A DNA stretch of 64,000 nt from positions 1-64,000 of the forward strand of contig JAKUPL010000016.1 of the NCBI GenBank assembly GCA_022449455.1. Reading direction: 5' to 3'. The position numbers and the translations under genes were made by a program. The stretch is from Alcanivorax sp. (lineage in GTDB: Bacteria > Pseudomonadota > Gammaproteobacteria > Pseudomonadales > Alcanivoracaceae). Of the stretch, positions 52,365 through 63,724 are shown one piece after another. The notes beneath the pieces are model-generated. The model saw nothing but the letters and a program-made list of their open reading frames with translations. It did no database searches and was not told where the DNA came from. How positions within the stretch are numbered: position 1 is the stretch's first letter; the number at the start of each line of letters is the position of its first letter.

Positions 52365-52958
52365 ATGAAACAGCTTCTCGTCCTGGCCGCCGCGGCGCTG
52401 CTGGCCACCGGCTGCGCGCTCAGCCCGCAGCAGATCCAGATCGAACCCAAACCCCAGGTCACGCCGGCCAACTTCGGCCAGAACAGCCAGGTACAGGTGA
52501 TCGCGGTGGACTCCCGGTCGCAGAAAGCCTTCGGTTCCCGGGGCGGCGTCTACAAGGACACGGCGCTGGTGATGCCCGCCAACGATGTGCGCGAAGCGAT
52601 CGAGGAAGCGGTGCGTGGCGGCCTGCAGAGTCTGGGCTACAACGCCTTCAATCCGGGCGGCGACGCCACCACCCTGGAAGTGCGCCTGGAAAAGCTGGAC
52701 TACGTGCCGGAGGAAGGTTCGGTGGTCAACCGGGTCAATCTGGACCTGGTGCTGCAGGCCGAGGCACGCCGCGGCGACACCACCCACACCGGCACCTACA
52801 AGAGCAGCACCCAGCACGACCTGCCGTTCACGCCCAACGTGGAGCGCAACCAGGCCATGGTCAATGAGATTCTCAGCCGCTCCATCGAGCGCCTGCTGAA
52901 CGACCGGGAAATGCTCGACTTCCTGGCCGGCGACGACTCTCCCCTGCCCTCTCCGTAA
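52365..52958 (+). CDS. yajG: YajG-family lipoprotein
   Basis: 197-residue lipoprotein with lipobox ATGC (Cys about 18), starting MKQLLVLAAAALLATGC. The start at 52365 has GGAGA five bases upstream, better than an ATG 12 bases before. The body resembles E. coli YajG: a VIAVDSRSQK strand, an EAVRGGLQSLGYN helix and a long C-terminal amphipathic helix (NQAMVNEILSRSIERLL). Function is unknown; it is thought to reside in the envelope. Confidence 0.75.
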   Translation: MKQLLVLAAAALLATGCALSPQQIQIEPKPQVTPANFGQNSQVQVIAVDSRSQKAFGSRGGVYKDTALVMPANDVREAIEEAVRGGLQSLGYNAFNPGGDATTLEVRLEKLDYVPEEGSVVNRVNLDLVLQAEARRGDTTHTGTYKSSTQHDLPFTPNVERNQAMVNEILSRSIERLLNDREMLDFLAGDDSPLPSP

Positions 52959-52976
52959 GCCGCCCGGGTCGACGAC

Positions 52977-53165
52977 TCAGGGATTTTCCGGATGCGCCGA
53001 CACGGTCGGCGTCTCCGGATCCGGCCAGGTCACCGTGAACACCAGTGGCTGGCAGCACACGTGGCAGTCCTCCACGTATTCCTGATCGCCCTGGGACGGA
53101 TCCACCAGCGCCTCGAAGTATTCCCAGCAGTGCGGGCATTGCACCGCCACCGGAATCAGTTCCAT
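52977..53165 (-). CDS. CPXCG motif-containing cysteine-rich protein
   Basis: 62-residue protein with two CxxC pairs: CPHCWEYF at about 10-17 and CHVCCQP at about 34-40. This matches a small family named for its CPxCG motif, with the Gly replaced by Trp in the first pair here. Zinc or iron binding is likely; the role is unknown. It follows the HIT gene by 13 bases and likely shares its transcript. Confidence 0.8.
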   Translation of the reverse strand: MELIPVAVQCPHCWEYFEALVDPSQGDQEYVEDCHVCCQPLVFTVTWPDPETPTVSAHPENP

Positions 53166-53178
53166 CAGTCAGGCCTCC

Positions 53179-53580
53179 TCACGGCGAGTCCGCCGGCAGC
53201 CGGATTCGCGCCAGCCAGCCCGGCGCCGCCTCCAGGGGCCGCGGCGTGCCCTGGCCCCAGACCGGGCCCGGCCAGCATTCATCCCCCTCGAAGCGGGCGA
53301 TCACGTGCACGTGCAGCTGCGGCACCAGGTTGCCCAGCGCGCCCAGGTTGATCTTGTCGGCGCCGGTGACCCGCTCCAGCTCGGCGGCCAGGTGATTCAC
53401 CGTGCCCAGCAGCCGCGCCTGGTCGGCGGCGGGCAGATGGTGCCACTCGCGCAGCCCGTCCCGTTTGGGCACCACGATCAGCCAGGGGAAGCGGCCGTCG
53501 CGCATCCAGCGCAGCCAGCACAGATCGGTTTCGCCCAGCGCGCCGGTGTCGGCGGCCAGGCGGGGATGCAGGGAAGCCAT
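53179..53580 (-). CDS. HIT domain protein (nucleotidyl hydrolase/transferase type)
   Basis: Histidine-triad superfamily protein of about 133 residues. The core is VPQLHVHVIARF: the two later His of the triad are present, but the first is replaced by Gln. The helix LLGTVNHLAAELERV and WLIVVPKRDGLREWHHL also fit. Likely a nucleotide hydrolase such as an ApnA-type enzyme. The start is uncertain: MASLHPRLAAD at 53580, or 53595, or earlier; none has a strong ribosome site. Confidence 0.8.
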   Translation of the reverse strand: MASLHPRLAADTGALGETDLCWLRWMRDGRFPWLIVVPKRDGLREWHHLPAADQARLLGTVNHLAAELERVTGADKINLGALGNLVPQLHVHVIARFEGDECWPGPVWGQGTPRPLEAAPGWLARIRLPADSP

Positions 53581-53625
53581 AGATCGATCATCCATCAGAT
53601 ATCCGCAAAAACAGAGCGCCGACAC

Positions 53626-53792
53626 GGCTGGGCAAGACCGGCGGCGTCCCGTAACATGATACGCAAAAATTAGCGCTCACCCGGCGCCGGAACGCTGCCG
53701 CGGGGCGCACACTACACGATAAAACACCCGACGAAAAAAGGAACGCCGGTCCGTGACCAGGGAGGGCATTTCACCTTGTAAGGGGGAAGGTC
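53626..53792. other. Spacer between the HIT and MAPEG genes
   Basis: 167 bases between two divergent genes. It has short GC-rich and A-rich stretches but I see no convincing promoter or hairpin. Confidence 0.3.
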
Positions 53793-54182
53793 ATGGAATG
53801 GGTAGCGATCATCACCGCGGTGGCGGTGCTGCAATGCGCACTGTTCAGCTTCGTGGTGGGCCGCGCGCGGGTCAAATACCAGATCCGCGCGCCGGCCATC
53901 CAGGGCCATGAGCTGTTCGAGCGCTGCCAGCGCGCCCACGGCAACACGGTGGAACAACTGGCGCTGTTCCTGCCCGGCCTGTGGCTGTTCGGCTGGTACC
54001 TGGAACCGCGCGCCGCCGCCGCCCTGGGGCTGCTGTTCGTGATCGGGCGCCAGCTCTACTTCAACGCTTATCTGGAGCAACCGCGCCAGCGCGGGCGCGG
54101 CTTCCTGCTCGGCTTCCTGGCCACCCTGACGCTTTTGCTTGGCGGTCTGGGCGGAGCGCTGGCTCAACTGATTTACCGGTAA
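53793..54182 (+). CDS. MAPEG-family membrane protein
   Basis: 129-residue protein with four hydrophobic helices. The family signature is FERCQRAHGNTVEQL (about 45-59), followed by PRAAAALGLLFVIGRQLYFNAYL. MAPEG proteins include glutathione transferases and related enzymes; substrate unknown here. GAAGG precedes the ATG. It ends ten bases inside the convergent regulator gene. Confidence 0.87.
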   Translation: MEWVAIITAVAVLQCALFSFVVGRARVKYQIRAPAIQGHELFERCQRAHGNTVEQLALFLPGLWLFGWYLEPRAAAALGLLFVIGRQLYFNAYLEQPRQRGRGFLLGFLATLTLLLGGLGGALAQLIYR

Positions 54183-55186
54183 TCGGAGGGACTGCGACCG
54201 GTCCAGCGCCGGAACGCCCGGGCGAAGTTGGAGGCATCGGAATACCCCAGCGCCAGAGCGATCTCGTCCACCGAGCGCGGGCTCTGGGTCAGGTATTCCA
54301 CCGCCAGCCCCTTGCGCAGGTCGTCCAGCAGCGTCTGATAGCTGGTGCCCAGCTGTTGCAGCTTGCGCTTCAGAGTCCGCGACGACATGTGCAGCTCCGA
54401 GGCCACATCCTCGACGCCGGGAAAGCCGCCAGAGCCGGCCAGCATGATACGCCGCACCTGGCCAAGCAGCGCCGGCGGCGCCTTGATCTGTTCCATCTCC
54501 TGCTCGCATTGGGCGGCCGCCATCTGCGCCAGGCGCGGGTCGGCGAAACGCAGCCGGCGCTGCAGGCGCTCCACCGGGAAGCGCATCTGGCTGTTGGCGC
54601 AGTCGAAGAACACCGGCACCGGAATCAGGCCACGCAAACGGGAGAAGTACTCCGGCTCCGGGTAGGAAAAACGCAGCTCACCCAGAATCTCCACATCGGG
54701 GATCAGCTGCATGGCCATGAAGTGAAAGCTGGAGAACAGGCTTTCCACCACCAGCGGCGCCAGATCCCCCAACGCCAGCATTTCATTGACCTGCAGCACC
54801 GCCCAGTCGCCCTCGGTGAAGCTCTCCAGTTGAATGATGGTGCTGCGCGTGCGGAAAAACTTCACCGCCAGCTCGATGGCGTCGCCCAGGGTGTCGCTGC
54901 TCATGGCCGCGTAGCCCAGGAAGCCGTGGGAGGAGAGCGTCATGGAGGCGCCCAGTTCCCAGCCCATCCAGGGCTCTCCGGTAAGCGCCAGGGCGCGACG
55001 GGCGAAGCGGTCGAACACGGCGGCGGTGAGGCGCGCCTTGGGGTCCCGCCAGCAGCCGGTTTCGATGGGCAGCCCGGCCAGCGCCCGTTCCTCGCTGACG
55101 CCCCGCTTTTCAAGGAATTCCAGCATCAATGCCAGATATTCGGCGGAGATGGTGTAGTCCTCCGCGCTCATTTTTAGAATCGTCAT
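54173..55186 (-). CDS. AraC-family transcriptional regulator (OruR-like)
   Basis: 337-residue regulator. The N-terminal about 190 residues are the Arabinose_bd-type domain seen in OruR/AraC regulators (LTGEPWMGWELGASMTLSSHGFLGYAAMSS). The C-terminal double helix-turn-helix includes VASELHMSSRTLKRKLQQLG and DEIALALGYSDASNFARAFRRWTGRSPSDYR. The ATG at 55186 is preferred to a TTG at 55207. Its target is unknown; the adjacent MAPEG gene is convergent. Confidence 0.88.
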   Translation of the reverse strand: MTILKMSAEDYTISAEYLALMLEFLEKRGVSEERALAGLPIETGCWRDPKARLTAAVFDRFARRALALTGEPWMGWELGASMTLSSHGFLGYAAMSSDTLGDAIELAVKFFRTRSTIIQLESFTEGDWAVLQVNEMLALGDLAPLVVESLFSSFHFMAMQLIPDVEILGELRFSYPEPEYFSRLRGLIPVPVFFDCANSQMRFPVERLQRRLRFADPRLAQMAAAQCEQEMEQIKAPPALLGQVRRIMLAGSGGFPGVEDVASELHMSSRTLKRKLQQLGTSYQTLLDDLRKGLAVEYLTQSPRSVDEIALALGYSDASNFARAFRRWTGRSPSDYR

Positions 55187-55492
55187 ACTTATTGTCCCAT
55201 GGCCCAAAATGACCAGCCCGGCGTCACCTTACCCATACCTCTTGCATCAAGGCAAGGGCCGCAGCGCCCTACCCCGCCCGCCGGCGGCCAGCGGTGGGCG
55301 GCGGCGGGCACCTGGTGGGGTGACGCTGCGGGTCACATCCTGCCGAGGCACGCCCAGCCACCTCGCCGCACGGCGGGCAGCCCCACGCAATCCATTGATG
55401 GTAAAGGGATTTACCCGCCACCTCAGAGTGGCACGATTATCGCTTGGCGGACGATTGCTCAGGCGAAGCAGCGCCGGCGGGGGGATCGGACC

Positions 55493-55693
55493 ATGAGCAG
55501 AATCATCAGAATGGAACAGCGGTGCCCGGAGACGGCGCTGGACAACCTCAACAGGCTCACCGGACTGGACTTTGAAAGCTGGCCGGAATCCCTGCTGGAA
55601 ATCGGAGAGGACGTGGTCACCGACAATCTGGAGGCCCCGTCCGGGCCCGAGGGGGGAACGGCGCCGGAACCCATGGCCGGCTACGGCCGCTAG
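55493..55693 (+). CDS. Small hypothetical protein
   Basis: 66-residue open frame with GGGGGA eight bases before its ATG. The sequence begins MSRIIRMEQRCPETALDNLN, acidic in the middle and rich in Pro and Gly at the end. I recognise no family, and it has no membrane segment. The 306 bases upstream (55187-55492) hold no other gene. It could be a real small protein or chance. Confidence 0.45.
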   Translation: MSRIIRMEQRCPETALDNLNRLTGLDFESWPESLLEIGEDVVTDNLEAPSGPEGGTAPEPMAGYGR

Positions 55694-55768
55694 CCAGGCG
55701 CCGGACAGGGGCGGGCCCGCGGGGGAAGATCGGGCCCGCCCGGCGGCCGGTGGCCGCGAAAGCGCCGG

Positions 55769-56149
55769 TCAATAGTTGGAGATCAGCTTGTCCTGAGGGC
55801 GCAAGGCGGTGCCCCGACGCTGCATGTACAGCTCCTCGATCACATAGCGCGTGCCCGGATCCGACAGACGCAGGGACAGCTGAACCTGCTCGACGCTGTC
55901 CGTGAAACGCAACCGCACCAGCCCGGACAGCAGGGCACTGCCATCACCGCTGACCTCGGCGGCGTCCACCAGCACCGCATGGTGGTTGCTGGTGTCCAGA
56001 TAACGGACCACCAATTGCAGCGTACCGGGCTGGCCGGACACCCGCGCCCAGGCGGCCACATTGAATTCCGCGTCCCATTGACGGGCGCGGGCGGGGCGTG
56101 CGCTCGCCCAGATGCGGCTCGGCACCTTGGCGATCACCTTTTCGATCAT
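55769..56149 (-). CDS. Hypothetical protein, divergent from the phasin-like gene
   Basis: 126-residue protein, MIEKVIAKVPSRIWASARPA, no signal peptide or membrane helix. The middle looks like beta-strands (WDAEFNVAAWARVSG, TLQLVVRYLDTS, VQLSLRLSD). I recognise no family. The ATG at 56149 is favoured because the upstream frame is low-complexity and overlaps the control region. Its 273-base divergent spacer with the phasin-like gene contains a direct repeat that could be a shared operator. Confidence 0.6.
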   Translation of the reverse strand: MIEKVIAKVPSRIWASARPARARQWDAEFNVAAWARVSGQPGTLQLVVRYLDTSNHHAVLVDAAEVSGDGSALLSGLVRLRFTDSVEQVQLSLRLSDPGTRYVIEELYMQRRGTALRPQDKLISNY

Positions 56150-56226
56150 AGAGACGTCTCGATCCGGAACTTCGTTAGCGGCGGCGGCCCGGGCGGGGCG
56201 AGCAGCGCCCGCGGCGCCACCACAAT

Positions 56227-56255
56227 GGAGTGTACGGCAATGGGGAGTGTACGGC
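56227..56255. repeat. 12-bp direct repeat in the divergent spacer
   Basis: GGAGTGTACGGC occurs twice, at 56227-56238 and 56244-56255, with five bases between. On the minus strand each copy contains TACACT. The repeat lies between the unknown gene (start 56149) and the phasin-like gene (start 56423) and may be a regulator-binding site. Confidence 0.6.
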
Positions 56256-56422
56256 CCGGCCGCCGGTTCCCGCCACGTCCGACTTGGCGCCGGGCCTGAG
56301 CGGCTCGTCACAGCCTGCGGACGCAGAGCCTGTCGGATTGTTGGACAAACCTGACCGGACGGCGGCGATCTGGCGCTTAGTATGCCCGCCATCGACGCGA
56401 CGGATGTGAAGGAGGATACCGC

Positions 56423-56848
56423 ATGTCTGACTCAACCCTTTTGAACCGCGCCCGCCAATGGGGCGACAAACTTTACCTGGCCGGCCTGGGCGCCTACAGC
56501 AAGGCCGGCGAGAACTCGGAAGCGCTGTACACCCGCTGGGTGGAAGCCGGCGGCGCCGCCTATGGCGATGAGGCCGAAGGCAAATCCCGGCTGCTGCTGG
56601 CCGGTCGCGGCCTGGTGGCGGACACCCGCGGCCTGCTCAATGAGGCGCCACGCAAACGCCATGCGCTGTACGAAGAGTGTGTCGAGACCGGCAAACAGGT
56701 CCGCGGCGAAGGCGCGGAAGACAGCAATGAATTCATTCTGGCCGGCGCCGGCGCGGTGGCGTCCTTGCGTGAGCACAGCCGTCGCCTGTTCGACGACTGG
56801 GTCAGCACCGGTGAACAACTGAGTGCCGGCAAGCAGCAGGACGCCTGA
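56423..56848 (+). CDS. Phasin-like protein with three internal repeats
   Basis: 141-residue protein with three successive copies of a motif resembling the N-terminus of polyhydroxyalkanoate granule phasins: LYLAGLGAYSKAGENSEALYTRWVEAG (about 17-43), LLLAGRGLVADTRGLLNEA and FILAGAGAVASLREHSRRLFDDWVSTG. The pattern is hydrophobic-LAG-x-G followed by an amphipathic helix. Phasins coat PHA granules, so a granule or lipid-storage role is likely but no PHA synthase gene is nearby. GGAGG precedes the ATG, and a terminator follows. Confidence 0.65.
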   Translation: MSDSTLLNRARQWGDKLYLAGLGAYSKAGENSEALYTRWVEAGGAAYGDEAEGKSRLLLAGRGLVADTRGLLNEAPRKRHALYEECVETGKQVRGEGAEDSNEFILAGAGAVASLREHSRRLFDDWVSTGEQLSAGKQQDA

Positions 56849-56878
56849 TTCCTGTTTTTCTGCCTGCTTTCCTTTGAT

Positions 56879-56904
56879 GGGACCCTGATCGGGTCCCTTT
56901 TTTT
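56879..56904 (+). terminator. Intrinsic terminator after the phasin-like gene
   Basis: A perfect 7-bp stem GGGACCC/GGGTCCC with loop TGATC is followed by seven T, 30 bases after the stop. Confidence 0.9.
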
Positions 56905-56956
56905 ATTCCCGCCACGGCGCTAGGCTGATCCGGCTTCCATCGCCAGCGAGCACATC

Positions 56957-58279
56957 ATGGCCAAACGCCGCGACCGGGCCGCCTCCACCGGCGGCCGATT
57001 CTGGAAATTGACGGGCATGACCACCTCCATCGCCACCCGCGTGGCGGGCCAGCAGGTGCGCGGCTGGTTCCAATCGGACCAGGACCGTCAGGCCAGCCGC
57101 GAGGAACTGATGCGCCACATCGGGCGGGAAGTCGCCGCCACCCTGGGGCAGATGAAAGGCGCGGTGATGAAGGTGGGGCAGATCGCTTCGCAAATGCAGG
57201 ACGTGCTGCCCCGGGAAATCAGTGAACAACTGGCGGTACTGCAGAACGCCTCCGCGCCGATGCCCTTCCACGTGATCCGGCGGCAACTGGAGAAGGAGCT
57301 GGGCGGTCCGGTGGCGGAGCGCTTCGCGGACTTCCAGGAAACGCCGTTCGCCGCCGCCTCCATCGGTCAGGTGCACCGGGCCACCACCCTGGACGGCGAG
57401 CCGGTGGTGGTGAAGGTGCAGTACCCGGCGGTGAAAAGCTCCATCGACTCGGACATGAAGCACCTCAAGCGCATTCTCAAGCTGGGCAGCCTGCTGCGGG
57501 TGGACGAGCGCGCCCTGGACGCGGTGTTTCGGGAGATCCGCCAGCAACTGGACGAGGAACTGGATTATCACCGTGAGGCGGAGAATCTGCGCCTGTTCCG
57601 CGAGTTTCACCGCGCCGATGCCGACGTGGTGATCCCGCGGGTGTTCGAGGCACTGTCCGGCGCCACCGTGCTGACCCTGAGCCTGGAAGAAGGCACGCCG
57701 CTGGACCAGGTCAACGACGACAACGGCTTCGACCAGGACCTGCGCAACCGGCTGGGGGAACGTCTGTTCGACCTGCTCGCCCGACAGATTTTCCAGCTGC
57801 ATGCGGTGCACTGCGACCCGCACCCGGGCAATTTCGCGTTCCGCAGCGACGGCAGTATCGTGTTCTACGATTTCGGCGCCGTGAAGCGGCTCCCCGAGGA
57901 AGACGTGGCGCTGATGGCCACGCTCACCGACGCCGCCCTGCAACGGGACTGGGCGCGCCTGGATCAGGCGCTGCTGGAGATCGGCGCCCGGCGTGCCGAC
58001 ACCCGGGTCGCCGACAGCTTCTACGACGCCTGGGTGCCGGTGCTGATGCAAGGCGTCGCCGACACACCCTACGACTTCGCCACCGCCCGGGTTCATCAGG
58101 AAGTGGTCAAGAAAGCCCGGACCACCCCCTGGGAGGACATGCTCAAGTTCCAGCCCAGCTCCAGGACATTGCTGGTGCAGCGCGTGGTGGGCGGTCATTA
58201 CTGGACCTTGAAGAACCTCGGCGTGGCCAGCGCCCTGCGGCCACGGCTGCGGCGCATCCTTGACGAACGGGCCGCCTGA
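56957..58279 (+). CDS. ABC1/UbiB-family atypical kinase
   Basis: 440-residue protein of the ADCK/UbiB family. The family's KxGQ motif is KVGQ at 72-75, followed by the alanine-rich ATP loop AAASIGQVHRA (about 132), the metal/catalytic HCDPHPGNFAF, and DFG in FYDFGAVKRL. It lacks the C-terminal transmembrane helices of UbiB, so it is closer to soluble paralogues. A role in quinone or lipid metabolism is typical; the exact target is unknown. No ubi genes adjoin it. Confidence 0.85.
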   Translation: MAKRRDRAASTGGRFWKLTGMTTSIATRVAGQQVRGWFQSDQDRQASREELMRHIGREVAATLGQMKGAVMKVGQIASQMQDVLPREISEQLAVLQNASAPMPFHVIRRQLEKELGGPVAERFADFQETPFAAASIGQVHRATTLDGEPVVVKVQYPAVKSSIDSDMKHLKRILKLGSLLRVDERALDAVFREIRQQLDEELDYHREAENLRLFREFHRADADVVIPRVFEALSGATVLTLSLEEGTPLDQVNDDNGFDQDLRNRLGERLFDLLARQIFQLHAVHCDPHPGNFAFRSDGSIVFYDFGAVKRLPEEDVALMATLTDAALQRDWARLDQALLEIGARRADTRVADSFYDAWVPVLMQGVADTPYDFATARVHQEVVKKARTTPWEDMLKFQPSSRTLLVQRVVGGHYWTLKNLGVASALRPRLRRILDERAA

Positions 58280-58290
58280 GCGCCGTAACG

Positions 58291-58314
58291 TAAAACGCCG
58301 GCGGGGACGCCGGC
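58291..58314 (-). terminator. Probable terminator after the outer-membrane barrel gene
   Basis: A perfect 7-bp stem GCCGGCG/CGCCGGC with a GGGA loop (58297-58303 and 58308-58314) is followed on the minus strand by GTTTTA. It can also act on the convergent kinase gene. Confidence 0.65.
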
Positions 58315-58339
58315 GCCAAGGGTCGGGCGGCAGACCGGA

Positions 58340-58891
58340 TCAGAAAGCGGACCGCAGGCCCACGCTGATGCCGGAAATCTCCTCGTCGTCCTGATCGTAG
58401 TAGCGCATGTATTCCAGGTTGGCGCCGAAGGTGTCGGTCAGGTTGAAGTCCAGGCCGGCCCCGTAGGATTCGCCCTCGTAGTGCTCATCCTCGTTCACGG
58501 AATAGTCAATGCCGGCCACCGTGCCCTGCGCTTCGACGGTGCCTTTCATTTTGCTGTAGCCGCCGACCACATAGGGGTGCACCGTTTCCGAAAGCGGCGC
58601 GGAAAGCTTCAGATAGGCGCCGTACATATGGTCCAGATCGAAATCGAGAATGCCCTTGGAGTCATCGCTGACCCCCATGCCACCACGGGCTTCCACCCCC
58701 AGGTAGTCGTTGAACTCGAAGCCGGCACGTACCACCGCCGTGTCCAGTTTGAGGGTATCGGTATCGTACTGGTCATTATCGTACTGTACCTGGGTATAGT
58801 TGGCGCCGATGTACGGCCCCGCCGCGAAGGCACCACCGGCGACCAGCGAACAGGACAACACCATCACCTTGCCGAGAATTCTGACCTTCAT
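58340..58891 (-). CDS. Outer-membrane beta-barrel protein (porin-family/OmpA-like)
   Basis: 183-residue protein with a signal peptide cleaved near AFA (about residue 23), then about eight predicted amphipathic strands with glycines and acidic loops (GANYTQVQYDNDQYD, RAGFEFNDYLGVEARGG). It ends in F (GLRSAF), the usual BAM signal. The acidic loops (DNDQYDTDT, NEDEHYEGE) may bind cations. Closest families are the 8-stranded porin-family/OmpA-like barrels; no specific ligand is clear. The ATG at 58891 follows GGAGA. Confidence 0.82.
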   Translation of the reverse strand: MKVRILGKVMVLSCSLVAGGAFAAGPYIGANYTQVQYDNDQYDTDTLKLDTAVVRAGFEFNDYLGVEARGGMGVSDDSKGILDFDLDHMYGAYLKLSAPLSETVHPYVVGGYSKMKGTVEAQGTVAGIDYSVNEDEHYEGESYGAGLDFNLTDTFGANLEYMRYYDQDDEEISGISVGLRSAF

Positions 58892-59024
58892 TTGCGTCTC
58901 CTCTTGCTTGAGCGGTCCGGAAGATTTGACCCGAAGGGCTTGGCGTTGCTCCGCAAGCCCCGTTAAATACGGTAAAAGGAGCGTGACAAGAATCACATCA
59001 GTACTGCGCCAGGGGGAAGGGACC

Positions 59025-61445
<2,421 letters not shown>

Positions 61446-62769
61446 AGCGGCGCAGGTCATTGAGCGAACCGCAGCGCCGGGCGGCACGGCAGTACGGCAG
61501 ATAGCTGGCCATGATGGCGTCGCCGCTGTTCCAGCGGGACGGCGGCTCCGGGTTGAGCCAGAACACCTGCCGGGCACGGCGGGCAATGTCCGCCAGATGC
61601 CGTTCGCCGGCGGGCAGATCATTATTGCGGGCATCACCGAGGATGATCAGCGTGGTCTGCCGGTCGATCTCGCCCCGGCAGGCGGCCTCCAGCTCCTTGA
61701 ACATGGTGCCGTAGTCGGTGCCGCTGCCGGATACCCGATCCAGAATACGCCCCACCGCCACATCCGGCGGGTAGCGCTCGAAGTCGTCGGTGACCTCGTC
61801 GAAGCGGGCGGCGAAGGCGAAACTGCGCACCCTGGGCAGCACGTCGGTCATGGCGTAGAGAAACTGAAGCAGAAAGCGGGCCGCGTCGCGCACCGAACTG
61901 GACACATCGCACACCACCAGCACCTTGGCGCGGGTGCGCCGCCGCTGACGCCAGTGCAGCTGCACCGGCACCGCGTTATAACGCAGGCTCGCGGCCAGGG
62001 TGCGGCGCGCGTCCAGGGCCCCACGGCGGGCTTTCTTCTGACGGCGCTGGTGGGAACGGGCCAACCGCCGCGCCATACGCCGCACCAGCACCTGAACCTG
62101 CTGGAATTCGCGCAGTTCGCGGAACGGGGCCGCCTGCATGCTGTGTTCGCGGAGGGCGCGGCCATGGGCACGACCGTGCAGATCGTATTGGCGCCGAACG
62201 TGAGCCATGGCGCGCTCGCGCACCCGGCCGCGCCAGTCGCGCAGCGCCTCGGCGCGCTCCCCGTCACCGGGGCGGGCGGAGGCGTCCAGGCGCAGAATCT
62301 CGTCGTCCACCGCCCCCATGCCCATGTTCATCAGCAGACGACGGGCGAACAACCCCTGCTGGGTGATCACCTGCATGGCGGTGAAGTCGATCTCGGCGGC
62401 GGCCTGGGCAAGGGTCTGCTCCAGGGCGGTGTCGCCTTGCGCCACCAGCTCGGCGGCCGGCCCCGACAGGGTCTCCGGGGCCAGCGGCGCCGGCGCGGCC
62501 TGGTCGGCTTCGCCCGGATCGGCACCGTCGTCCTGCTCCGGGCCCGCGCTTTCAAACCGGAAAAACGCCGCGAAGCACCGGTCGAAGTCCGGCCGCTCCG
62601 CCTGGCTCTTCACCAGCGTCAGCGCCAGGGTTTCGCGGAAGCGGTCCCGGTCGCCGTAGCCCACCAGGGCGGCGGCGCGAAACGCCTCCTCCGCCTCCAC
62701 CGGGGAAATGCGCACCCCGGCGCCGCGCAGGGCACGCACGAACTCATGCAGGCGCCGGCTGGCCATGGT

Positions 62770-63699
62770 TCAGCGGGCGCGCCGGGCGCGGAACCAGTGG
62801 GGCAGCAGCTCGCGGGCCAGCTCCGCGTCCTGCTCGTTCTTGAGCACCAGCGTCAGGGTCTGCTCGACCAGCTCCGGCTCCAGGCTGTCCGCGTGCAGCA
62901 GCACCAGGGCCCGGGCCCAGTCCAGGCTTTCCGACACCGCCGGCAGCTTCTTCATGTCCTGTTCGCGCAGATGCTGGATAAAGTCCACCAACTGGTCGCG
63001 CAGCTGGTCGTCCAGCTCCGGCACCCGCTCCGCCAGAATGCGACGCTCCAGCGCCGCGTCCGGATAGGGAATGTACAGATGCAGGCAGCGGCGCTTGAGG
63101 GCGTCGGACAGCTCGCGCTGGTCGTTGCTGGTCAGGAACACCAGCGGCTGGTGGCGGGCGCGGACCGTGCCCAGCTCGGGAATCGATATCTGGAAGTCGG
63201 AGAGCAGCTCCAGCAGAAACGCCTCGAACTCCTGATCCGCCTTGTCGATCTCGTCGATCAGCAGCACCACCGGCTCGTCGGCGCGCAGCGCCCGCAGCAG
63301 CGGCCGGGGCTCCAGGAAGGTGTCGCTGTAGAACGCCTCCCCCAGGTCGCCGAGCCGGCGCATGCTCTCTTCCAGGCTGTCGGTGTCCGCCAGGGTGCCA
63401 CTGAGCTTGTCGCGCAGCAGCTGGGTGTAGAGCAACTGCTTGCCGTACTTCCATTCGTACAGGGCACGGCTTTCGTCCAATCCCTCGTAGCACTGCAGCC
63501 GGATCAGCGGCGCCTCCAGAAAGGCGGCGGCGGCCTTGGCCAGCTCGGTCTTGCCGACCCCCGGCGGGCCTTCCACCAGCACCGGCTTGTGCAGCTGGGC
63601 GGCCAGATACACCGCCAGGGCGGTGCGCGCGTCGCAGATGTAGCCCTGACGGGCGAAGCTCTGCGTCACGTCGTCGACGGAATCGATGCGTGTCTTCAT
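62770..63699 (-). CDS. MoxR-family AAA+ ATPase
   Basis: 309-residue ATPase with Walker A VEGPPGVGKTELAKA (about 41-55), Walker B VVLLIDEIDKAD and the sensor-1 region LVFLTSNDQRELSDALKRRC, where R is the arginine finger. It pairs with the downstream VWA protein as a chaperone for assembly or activation of an unknown complex. The ATG at 63699 gives the usual start; the upstream frame is shadow of the next gene. Confidence 0.9.
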   Translation of the reverse strand: MKTRIDSVDDVTQSFARQGYICDARTALAVYLAAQLHKPVLVEGPPGVGKTELAKAAAAFLEAPLIRLQCYEGLDESRALYEWKYGKQLLYTQLLRDKLSGTLADTDSLEESMRRLGDLGEAFYSDTFLEPRPLLRALRADEPVVLLIDEIDKADQEFEAFLLELLSDFQISIPELGTVRARHQPLVFLTSNDQRELSDALKRRCLHLYIPYPDAALERRILAERVPELDDQLRDQLVDFIQHLREQDMKKLPAVSESLDWARALVLLHADSLEPELVEQTLTLVLKNEQDAELARELLPHWFRARRAR

Positions 63700-63724
63700 G
63701 GCAGGAACCTGTTCAGAGCGGAGG

